Source: JAUWNJ01 sp034190305 (lineage in GTDB: Bacteria > Planctomycetota > Phycisphaerae > SM23-33). Taken from it: a DNA stretch of 6,278 nt. The notes under the pieces are model-generated. The model was not told where the DNA came from, did no database searches, and was given only the letters and a program-made list of their open reading frames with translations. Below, in pieces: positions 1 to 4,981 of this stretch. The stretch covers positions 1-6,278 of the forward strand of contig JAXHSV010000185.1 in NCBI GenBank assembly GCA_034190305.1, given 5' to 3'. Within the stretch, counting starts at the first letter, position 1; the number at the start of each line of letters is the position of its first letter. The position numbers and the translations under genes are program-made.

Positions 1-203
1 GCGCGATCCTCAAAAACGCCCAACTCGGCGACAACGGCACGATCTGGCGAAGTTTCATGCTGGTGGCGTGTATTGCACCGGCGGCGATGATCGCAGCCTG
101 GTTCGGCGGACACCTGACACACAAACTCCCGTTGCGGGTGGTGCGAATAGTCTTCATGGCGCTGATGATCTTCTCGGCGGTGAAAATGTTCGGATGGATT
201 TAG
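1..203 (+). CDS. TauE/SafE-type membrane permease, C-terminal fragment
   Basis: This is the 3' end of a membrane protein gene that begins left of the window; the first complete codon starts at base 3 and the stop is TAG at 201-203. The visible 66 residues hold two hydrophobic segments, about residues 17-36 and 46-66, joined by a short charged turn (GGHLTHKLPLRVVR). A 'G-x-H/R-L-x-x-K/R-L-P-x-R-x-x-R-x-x-F' turn followed by one last helix and almost no tail is typical of the C-terminus of the TauE/SafE (DUF81) family of sulfite or organosulfonate exporters and related permeases. The substrate cannot be inferred from this piece. The stop lies 3 bp before a murJ start codon at 207, so the permease and murJ were probably cotranscribed before the 257-886 insert separated them. 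The family call rests on a short tail and is moderately sure. Confidence 0.62.
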   Translation, partial: AILKNAQLGDNGTIWRSFMLVACIAPAAMIAAWFGGHLTHKLPLRVVRIVFMALMIFSAVKMFGWI

Positions 204-256
204 TGAATGAACGACCGGGAAGATAAACATTCCGAGCATGAGCATTTTTTCGGCGC
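203..256 (+). repeat. 54-bp direct repeat, left copy (original murJ start)
   Basis: These 54 bases are identical to 887-940. They begin at the last base of the permease stop codon and run through the first 16 codons of murJ plus two bases. The bases just outside differ between the copies (A202 against C886, A257 against T941), so the repeat ends are sharp. This copy sits in the native context, directly after the permease gene, so it marks the original position of the murJ start. Confidence 0.97.
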
Positions 257-383
257 AACTAATATGGGTGGCGTGGTCGCGGTGTTTGCGACCACGTTTA
301 TTTTCGCGCATCTACGTGGCCACAAACACCGTGGCCACGACACCCGGCTACGACTTTTTCAACGACCTCCCTGTCCCCTCTAA
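207..383 (+). pseudogene. Truncated 5' copy of murJ running into repeat DNA
   Basis: The ATG at 207 opens a 58-codon frame ending at TAA 381-383. Its first 16 codons are identical to murJ (MNDREDKHSEHEHFFG). After base 256 the frame enters the paired-hairpin repeat and encodes an unrelated His/Arg-rich tail, with none of the MurJ membrane segments. It is best read as a dead fragment left by the event that duplicated the murJ 5' end. It still carries the native upstream context, so a short chimeric peptide could be translated, but nothing suggests a function. Confidence 0.8.
266..345. repeat. Paired-hairpin (REPIN-like) palindromic element A
   Basis: The element starts GGGTG and ends CACCC. 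It contains two 9-bp perfect hairpins, CGTGGTCGC/GCGACCACG (272-280 with 288-296) and CGTGGCCAC/GTGGCCACG (315-323 with 331-339), separated by an 18-base spacer. The loops are reverse complements of each other (GGTGTTT and AAACACC), so the two halves are inverted copies: over 31 positions they match at 26. Four of the five differences form two compensatory base-pair changes inside the stems. Two inverted hairpins around a spacer is the layout of REPINs (REP doublets), which are normally mobilised by RAYT transposases; none is in the window. Confidence 0.85.
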
Positions 384-389
384 TCTTAC

Positions 390-509
390 TCACTCCGAGT
401 ACTTTCTGTGCAGGCTTACGAGCAAATTAATGTCGCCCCTATCTGCTTGCCTGATGGCTTCGGTATATTTGTCCCGAATGACACTGGTCGCTTGCCTCAG
501 TGTAACATT
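390..509 (-). pseudogene. Remnant of a Fic/'mobile mystery protein B'-like C-terminus
   Basis: On the minus strand a 39-codon open stretch ends at TGA (392-390). Its tail includes RDKYTEAIRQADRGD followed by INLLVSLHRKYSE. The pattern R-x-x-Y-x-x-A-h-x-x-A-D-x-x-D-h-x-x-L-h-x-h-x-R at the extreme C-terminus resembles the ends of Fic/DOC-type proteins, in particular the 'mobile mystery protein B' group carried on mobile elements. The reading frame is cut at its 5' side by a stop (512-510) formed exactly where the 511-689 palindrome cluster begins, so the rest of the gene seems to have been lost or displaced. No Fic catalytic motif remains. The assignment is from motif memory over about 38 residues and is tentative. 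Confidence 0.4.
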
Positions 510-510
510 T

Positions 511-689
511 TAGCCCACGGCGGGAGCCGTGGGGAAAAAAGTTCCCTAACCAAATCCAGCCCCTTTAGGGGCGGCACAGGGGCGGGATAAACGTTCTGTC
601 GCCCCGCTGGGGCTTGTTTCACTTGAGGGGCGTTCTTTTCCCACGGCTTCCGCCGTGGGCTACAAATCTTTCGCCCTCCGGGCTAAAAG
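511..689. repeat. Composite palindrome cluster with inverted CCCACGG hairpins
   Basis: Two outer arms, 511-533 and 640-662, are inverted copies matching at 22 of 23 positions. Each is itself an 8-bp perfect hairpin: CCCACGGC/GCCGTGGG with loop GGGA (522-525) on the left and loop TTCC (648-651) on the right. Between them lie two further short hairpins, GCCCC-TTTA-GGGGC (559-572) and GCCCC-GCT-GGGGC (601-613). A fifth, GCCC-TCC-GGGC with loosely paired flanks, follows at 668-689. The DNA is non-coding; frames that cross it only translate the palindromes. The hairpins could act as transcription terminators or RNA-stabilising structures, but that is inference. Repeats of this style are, from memory, common in planctomycete genomes. 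Confidence 0.75.
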
Positions 690-732
690 AAAACAACCGG
701 TAAGTGGCGGGAGTCAGTACAGCCTTCAAACA

Positions 733-828
733 ATGGGTGCCATGTTCTCGCCCGTAACGAAGTGAAGGGTGTGAACATGCTGTGGTACCAACATGCCCAC
801 CCGCTGCGCGTGAGGATATGGCACCCAT
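733..828. repeat. Paired-hairpin element B, partly decayed
   Basis: A perfect 11-bp terminal inverted repeat, ATGGGTGCCAT (733-743) and ATGGCACCCAT (818-828), encloses two inner hairpins. The first pairs 742-753 with 767-778 at 10 of 12 positions plus one G-T wobble. The second, roughly 792-804 with 807-819, pairs less well. The central spacer contains the palindrome TGGTACCA (783-790). The layout (GGGTG outer end, hairpin, spacer, inverted hairpin, CACCC outer end) is like the elements at 266-345 and 5565-5650, but the stems are longer and eroded, so this is probably an older or different subfamily member. Confidence 0.7.
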
Positions 829-886
829 CAAAATGTCACAGACTACTGGGTCTTTCGTTCGCCGCTTCGATGCTGCATAATCTGCC

Positions 887-940
887 GTGAATGAACGACC
901 GGGAAGATAAACATTCCGAGCATGAGCATTTTTTCGGCGC
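887..940 (+). repeat. 54-bp direct repeat, right copy (murJ 5' end)
   Basis: This copy is identical to 203-256. It supplies the functional start of murJ (ATG at 891) and its first 16 codons, so the insertion leaves the MurJ protein unchanged. What is lost is the native upstream sequence: bases before 887 belong to the insert, not to the permease gene end. Confidence 0.97.
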
Positions 941-2516
941 TGCCAGGGTGGTGGCGGGCCTGACGATGCTTTCGCGCGTGCTGGGTATGGTGCGCGACAT
1001 GGCGATCTGGGCCTTCGGCGCCACACGCGCCACCGATGCGTTCTGGACGGCGTTTTCAATTCCCAACCTGTTCCGGCGCCTCTTTGGGGAGGGCGCCCTC
1101 TCGGCTGCGTTTGTTCCTGTATTCACGGAGGTTGCCGAGGCGGAAGGTTGGGAAAAGGCCCGACTGACACTTGCCAACCTCGTTGGTCTGCTGGCGATCA
1201 TTCTGGCCGGGGTAGTGGTGCTGTGCGAGGCGGGGATGCTTGTCTGGCTGGTATTGTTCCGTCCGGAATGGGATTGGGCGCTCCTGCTGAAACTAACCAT
1301 GATTGTCCTTCCGTTCATGTTCACCATTTGTCTTCTGGCGCTCGGTTCTGCTGCGCTGAACTGCAAAGGTCATTTTGCTTATCCAGCCTTTGCGCCAATC
1401 CTGTTGAACGTATTTCTCATCGCTGCGGCGTTTATTGCGCATCTTTTACCGACCGATGGGGACTGGCGGGGGTTGTTCATACTTTCGGTTTCGGTCGTCG
1501 CAGCCGGTATCGTGCAATTGGTCGGCGTCGTCTGGCTTCTGCGGTCGGTCGGTCTGGTTGCAACTCCGAGGTTGCGTCCCGTCCTTCCGAGCGTCAGGAG
1601 GATCGCCAGGCTCGCTCTGCCGATGATGATTCCGTTGGGCGTCCTTCAATTCAGCGCCTTTTTCGACCGATTCTACGCCTGGTTGATGTCGTCCCCTGAA
1701 GGCGTTTCTTCTTCCTTTGATCTGTTCGGCCTGACGATAACCAAACCGCTCGACGACGGCGTGGTAACGTGTCTATACGCCGCCAACCGGCTGTACCAGT
1801 TCCCGCTGGGCATCTTGGCGATTTCATTGGCCACGGTTGTCTTTCCGCTGTTTTCGCGTTACGCCGCACGAAATGACGCACCCGGATTGCGCAAGGCAAC
1901 AAACCAGGCACTGAGAATGAGCCTGTTCATGGGTATTCCTGCCGGTCTGGCGCTTATTATCCTGGCCGAACCGGTGATTATTCTTATCTGCGGCCGCGGG
2001 AAGTTTATGGACAATGTTCTCGCCGTCAGGCAGACCACGACGATTCTCCGGATGTACTGCCTGGGTATGTGGGCGTATTTTTGCAATCATATCCTTCTGC
2101 GTGCGTTTTTCGCGCAGAAAGACGCCCGAACACCGCTGCGGATAGCCTGTATCCTGGTACCGCTCAACATGGTGCTGGTTATCGGCGGGATATTTACGCC
2201 GCTGAAGTCCGGTGCTATCGGGGCAGCCACCGCTGCGACCAGCACGCTGAACGCCGTTGTCCTCGTGTGGGTCCTTCACCGCCGGCTGGGGGGAATTGAC
2301 GGTTGGCGGTTGTTGATAAGTGCTTTGCGAACGGCCGTCGCCTGTGCAGTAATGGTGGCAGTCATGTGGGCGATCTTGTATTTTGCCGCACCGGCTGAAG
2401 CGTGGAAAATCATTCTGTTCTGCGTACCGGCCGGTGCTGCGGCGTTTCTGGTTTCAGCCGCCGCCCTGCGATGCCCTGAATTGCCCGAACTGCTGAAACG
2501 TAACAGCACGGAGTAA
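891..2516 (+). CDS. murJ: Lipid II flippase MurJ (MviN family)
   Basis: MurJ is an integral inner-membrane protein of the MOP superfamily that moves lipid II, the peptidoglycan precursor, from the cytoplasmic to the outer face of the membrane. The 541-residue product has the family signature near the N-terminus: LSRVLG (27-32), MVRD (33-36), TDAF (48-51), and IPNLFRRLFGEGALSAAFVP (57-76). R29, R35, D49 and R62 correspond to the cavity residues R18, R24, D39 and R52 of E. coli MurJ, and R300 in AANRLYQFPLG to R270. Hydrophobic segments recur to about residue 527, fitting the usual 14 helices. An insertion of roughly 20 residues, SSPEGVSS through KPLDDG (267-290), precedes the R300 motif. The N-terminus has a short hydrophilic extension. 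The ATG at 891 has no Shine-Dalgarno sequence because its upstream DNA belongs to the 630-bp insert. The gene converges on hypE. Confidence 0.95.
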   Translation: MNDREDKHSEHEHFFGAARVVAGLTMLSRVLGMVRDMAIWAFGATRATDAFWTAFSIPNLFRRLFGEGALSAAFVPVFTEVAEAEGWEKARLTLANLVGLLAIILAGVVVLCEAGMLVWLVLFRPEWDWALLLKLTMIVLPFMFTICLLALGSAALNCKGHFAYPAFAPILLNVFLIAAAFIAHLLPTDGDWRGLFILSVSVVAAGIVQLVGVVWLLRSVGLVATPRLRPVLPSVRRIARLALPMMIPLGVLQFSAFFDRFYAWLMSSPEGVSSSFDLFGLTITKPLDDGVVTCLYAANRLYQFPLGILAISLATVVFPLFSRYAARNDAPGLRKATNQALRMSLFMGIPAGLALIILAEPVIILICGRGKFMDNVLAVRQTTTILRMYCLGMWAYFCNHILLRAFFAQKDARTPLRIACILVPLNMVLVIGGIFTPLKSGAIGAATAATSTLNAVVLVWVLHRRLGGIDGWRLLISALRTAVACAVMVAVMWAILYFAAPAEAWKIILFCVPAGAAAFLVSAAALRCPELPELLKRNSTE

Positions 2517-2548
2517 GACGATTGACCGCCCGTGAGCCTTTTTGGCTG

Positions 2549-3571
2549 TCAGCAGATTCTTGGAAGATCCTCACCGTAGAGCATCTGGACGACTCGTCGG
2601 CCGCCGGCGCGGGTGAGCATCTCCACGAGGGGCATATCCGCTGCTTCGCCGACGGCGCCTATAACGGCGGCTGAGCGTGCGATTTCGTGCCTCGCCAATA
2701 TCTCGCAGGCATGGGCTGCGGCGTCGGAATCGACCACCGCGACCAGTTTTCCCTCGTTGGCAGCCGACAGCAGGTCCAGACCCAGCATTTCCGCCACCGC
2801 AAGGGCGGTCGGGTCGATCGGGATGTCCGATTCGCGGATTTCGATGTTGCGCCCGGTCGCAGCCGACAGTTCCGCCAGTGTCGATGCCAGCCCGCCACGG
2901 GTCGGATCGCGCATCCACTTGACCCTCGAACCCAGCGATTCAATCAATTCAGCCGTCAGTCGGTGGATGGCGGCGCAATCGCTTTGGAGAGAAGCGGCTA
3001 TGTTCAGCCCTTCTCGCCGCGCCATTACAGCCAGTCCGTGCTGACCCAGCGGACCTGTCAGAATAACCGCGTCGCCTTCGGCGACTTTGTCGAATCCGAG
3101 ATTCGCCCCCGCCAGCGGCGCACCCACGCCGGCGGTGTTGATTGTTATTCCCGGCTGGTTTCCGCTCCGCTCGATTACCTTCGTATCGCCGGTTGCGATT
3201 GTTACTCCGGCGTCTTTCGCAGCCCGTCCCGCCGAATCGAGAAGCCGGCGCAGAAGGTCTATCTCCAATCCTTCCTCCAGCACCAGCGCCATGCTCAACG
3301 CAACCGGTTCAGCCCCCGAAACAGCCAGGTCGTTAATCGTCCCGCAGACGCTCAATTTCCCGATGTCTCCGCCGGGGAACTCCAACGGCCAGACGACGTA
3401 ACTGTCGGTGGTGAAGACGACAGGTCCGCCGCCGGCTTCAATCGTGGCGGCATCGCACAGAGCGTCGGCGTCCTGGCCTCCGAGCGCCGGGAGTATGACC
3501 TCGGCGATTAACTCGGCGGTCAACTGTCCGCCCCCGCCGTGGGCGAGGAGTATCTTCCCTGACTTTCCCAT
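2549..3571 (-). CDS. hypE: Hydrogenase maturation protein HypE (thiocarboxamide dehydratase)
   Basis: HypE accepts a carbamoyl group from HypF on its C-terminal cysteine and dehydrates it with ATP to a thiocyanate, the source of the cyanide ligands of the [NiFe] active-site iron. The 340-residue product has the family length and ends in the diagnostic PRIC, with catalytic Cys340. AIRS/PurM-fold features are visible: HGGGG (11-15), FTTD with D56, VCGTINDLAVSGAEP (75-89), ATGDTKV (126-132) and MRDPTRGG (220-227). The start is the ATG at 3571-3569, giving MGKSGKILLAHGGGG; it shares its A with the hypD stop (TGATG) and is preceded by GGAG. The frame stays open further upstream inside hypD, but that extension has no HypE similarity. 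All key residues are present, so the enzyme should be functional. Confidence 0.97.
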   Translation of the reverse strand: MGKSGKILLAHGGGGQLTAELIAEVILPALGGQDADALCDAATIEAGGGPVVFTTDSYVVWPLEFPGGDIGKLSVCGTINDLAVSGAEPVALSMALVLEEGLEIDLLRRLLDSAGRAAKDAGVTIATGDTKVIERSGNQPGITINTAGVGAPLAGANLGFDKVAEGDAVILTGPLGQHGLAVMARREGLNIAASLQSDCAAIHRLTAELIESLGSRVKWMRDPTRGGLASTLAELSAATGRNIEIRESDIPIDPTALAVAEMLGLDLLSAANEGKLVAVVDSDAAAHACEILARHEIARSAAVIGAVGEAADMPLVEMLTRAGGRRVVQMLYGEDLPRIC

Positions 3572-4647
3572 CAGTTGGCTCCATACTTGTAATAGGCGGC
3601 GCACGATCCTTCCGATGAAACCATACAGGGGCCGACAGGTTCTCGCGGCGCGCACTTGTTGCCGAACAGGGGGCAATCCGTCGGCAGGCATCTGCCCGTG
3701 ATTACGTCGCCGCATCGACAGCCCGGCGGTTCGTAGGCATCGAACTCCGGAAGGTCGAATCGCTTAGCGGCGTCGAATTCGGCGAATTCATCTTTTAGTT
3801 CCAGTCCGCTGGCTGATATCACGCCCAGCGCCCGCCACCGCGCTTCGGCTGAGTCGAATGTATCTTCGATAACCTGTCGCGCCTTTTCATTTCCGTCGGC
3901 GCCGGCGGGGCTGTACACGCTGCACGCCGCCGGTGCGCCGTCGGCGAGTTGTCGAAGAATTTCGCAGATACCTTTTAGTATCTGTTGATCGTCGAACCCC
4001 GCCACTACGCAGGGGCGGACGAATTGCTCGACGACGGACTCATACGCCCGCCATCCGGTAATGACGCTGACGTGCCCGGGGCAGAGGAATCCGTCGATTT
4101 GAATATCGGGCTGGGAAAGCAGGACGTTCATCGCGGGGATAACCAGTTTATGAGCGGTAAGCGCCGAGAAATTTGTAATTCCCTCTGTCTTTGCCTGTCG
4201 GATCGCCAGGGCTGTCGCCGGCGCGGTCGTCTCGAATCCGATGGCCAGGAATACTATTTGTTTTTCGGGCGTGCTTCGGGCGATTTCGACGGCATGGTGT
4301 GCGGCATAGACGACGCGGACGTCGCATCCGTCCGCGCTGGCCTGCTCCAGTGAACCGCCACCGCCCGGCACGCGGAGCATGTCGCCGTAAGTGGCGATGA
4401 TGACGTCATTTCGGCCGGCAAGGTGAATTGCGGCGTCCACGTATGACTGCTCCGTAACGCAGACAGGGCAGCCCGGACCGCTGACCAGTCGCAGGGCATC
4501 AGGCAACAGGCTCCGAAGCCCGCCGCGACTTATGGCGACCGTGTGCGTCCCGCAAATCTCCATTAACTGCACCGCCGATTTACCGGCGTCCAACAGGCGC
4601 TTCCATTGAGCGTCGATTCTCTTGCGTATTTCAGCGATGTAACGCAT
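3571..4647 (-). CDS. hypD: Hydrogenase maturation protein HypD (Fe-S scaffold for Fe(CN)2CO)
   Basis: HypD, with HypC, holds the iron on which the two cyanide and one carbonyl ligands of [NiFe] hydrogenase are assembled. The 358-residue product shows the conserved MEICGTH motif (29-35, Cys32), SGPGCPVC (56-63, Cys60 and Cys63), TYGDMLRVPG (86-95) and GFETTAP (137-143). Seven cysteines between 310 and 349, ending in PVGPCMVSSEGSCAAYYKYG, include the expected ligands of the [4Fe-4S] cluster. The ATG at 4647-4645 was chosen because GGAGG lies 4 nt upstream and the protein then begins MRYIAEIR. The open frame continues upstream only through the inverted repeat, giving a low-complexity extension. 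It is 112 bp downstream of hypC and overlaps hypE by one base. Confidence 0.97.
   Translation of the reverse strand: MRYIAEIRKRIDAQWKRLLDAGKSAVQLMEICGTHTVAISRGGLRSLLPDALRLVSGPGCPVCVTEQSYVDAAIHLAGRNDVIIATYGDMLRVPGGGGSLEQASADGCDVRVVYAAHHAVEIARSTPEKQIVFLAIGFETTAPATALAIRQAKTEGITNFSALTAHKLVIPAMNVLLSQPDIQIDGFLCPGHVSVITGWRAYESVVEQFVRPCVVAGFDDQQILKGICEILRQLADGAPAACSVYSPAGADGNEKARQVIEDTFDSAEARWRALGVISASGLELKDEFAEFDAAKRFDLPEFDAYEPPGCRCGDVITGRCLPTDCPLFGNKCAPREPVGPCMVSSEGSCAAYYKYGAN
3579..3582 (-). promoter_or_regulatory. Ribosome binding site of hypE
   Basis: GGAG on the minus strand lies 7 nt before the ATG at 3571 and inside the last codons of hypD. It supports the short HypE start that overlaps the hypD stop as TGATG, an arrangement expected to couple translation of the two proteins. 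Confidence 0.6.
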
Positions 4648-4651
4648 CAAG

Positions 4652-4656
4652 CCTCC
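4652..4656 (-). promoter_or_regulatory. Ribosome binding site of hypD
   Basis: GGAGG on the minus strand is followed after 4 nt by the ATG at 4647. The spacing is a little short, but the match is strong, and it favours this start over in-frame codons further upstream that lie in repeat sequence. Confidence 0.6.
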
Positions 4657-4672
4657 AACAGGAAAAAAATTA

Positions 4673-4760
4673 AACCACAAAGAGCACAAAGCACACAAAA
4701 AACAAAATAATCATATAAAGTCTTTTTCTTCTCTTCGTGTTCTTTGTGCCCTTTGTGGTT
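4673..4760. repeat. 24-bp inverted repeat between hypC and hypD
   Basis: The arms 4673-4696 (beginning AACCACAAAG) and 4737-4760 (ending CTTTGTGGTT) are inverted copies matching at 22 of 24 positions, around a 40-nt loop of mostly A and T. The right arm ends on the last base of the hypC stop codon, and the left arm ends 25 bp from the hypD start. In the hyp transcript this could fold into a long stem-loop, possibly affecting mRNA processing or lowering expression of hypD and hypE relative to hypC. It resembles AACCACAAAG-type dispersed repeats that I recall from environmental bacterial genomes. The stem lacks a following U-run on the minus strand, so it is not a standard terminator. Confidence 0.8.
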
Positions 4761-4981
4761 CATTCCGTCAGGCCTTCCATCTCGCGGAGTATTGCGAAGG
4801 TCTCGCGGGCGTCTTCTTCGTCCAGGATGGTGATAGCGTATCCTGCATGGACGAGGACCCAGTCGCCGACTTTCACCTGTGGTGTCAGCGAGGTAACGGC
4901 TGTCGCCCGCGCTCCGGCCAGGTCTATCACAGCCTTGTCGCCTTCAATCGATTCAATCTTCGCCGGTATCGCCAGACACAT
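4760..4981 (-). CDS. hypC: Hydrogenase maturation chaperone HypC
   Basis: HypC is a small chaperone that partners HypD during assembly of the Fe(CN)2CO group and then delivers it to the hydrogenase large-subunit precursor. The 73-residue product begins MCLAIPAKI, matching the family's M-C-x-x-x-P start in which Cys2 is essential, and continues with V-x-V-G-D-W-V-L-V-H-A-G-Y-A-I, the conserved HypC/HypG core. Length is typical. The ATG at 4981-4979 is chosen because the exposed N-terminal Cys2 requires it and a good ribosome binding site precedes it; a longer frame from 5074 would bury that cysteine. The first 29 bp overlap the end of hypF. The stop TGA (4762-4760) touches the inverted repeat. 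Confidence 0.97.
   Translation of the reverse strand: MCLAIPAKIESIEGDKAVIDLAGARATAVTSLTPQVKVGDWVLVHAGYAITILDEEDARETFAILREMEGLTE

Larger units (their letters stand above)
257..886. mobile_element. 630-bp repeat-rich insert between the permease gene and murJ
   Basis: This is the only long stretch without an intact gene. It is bounded by the 54-bp direct repeat and contains, in order, a paired-hairpin element (266-345), a Fic-like C-terminal remnant on the minus strand (390-509), a palindrome cluster (511-689), a second paired-hairpin element (733-828) and a 58-bp tail in which I recognise nothing. There is no transposase or integrase gene, and the insert has no matching terminal inverted repeats of its own. 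It looks like the eroded residue of a larger insertion, or an accumulation of small non-autonomous elements. The direct repeat is far longer than most target-site duplications, although the IS1634/IS1549 group is known to make long ones. A relic attL/attR pair or a duplication by recombination are alternatives. Confidence 0.7.

Noticed and set aside
238..590. Plus-strand open frames across 238-513 and 408-590
   Set aside because: They run through repeat DNA and antisense to the Fic-like remnant; no recognisable protein features.
257..886. CRISPR array
   Set aside because: The hairpins are inverted, differ in sequence and are unevenly spaced; there are no regular direct repeats with uniform spacers.
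257..886. Intact insertion sequence
   Set aside because: No transposase frame and no matching terminal inverted repeats at the insert ends.
619..1059. Minus-strand open frame of 146 codons across the insert and murJ
   Set aside because: It crosses two palindromic repeats and then the antisense of the conserved murJ 5' end; the translation is mostly palindromes and basic filler.
2535..2547. Possible bidirectional terminator AGCC-TTTTT-GGCT between murJ and hypE
   Set aside because: The stem has only 4 bp with a 5-base loop and no U-run follows it in either direction, too weak to call.
2687..3511. Long plus-strand open frame of 274 codons
   Set aside because: It lies entirely antisense to hypE, whose motifs and C-terminal PRIC are unmistakable; its own translation shows no recognisable domain.
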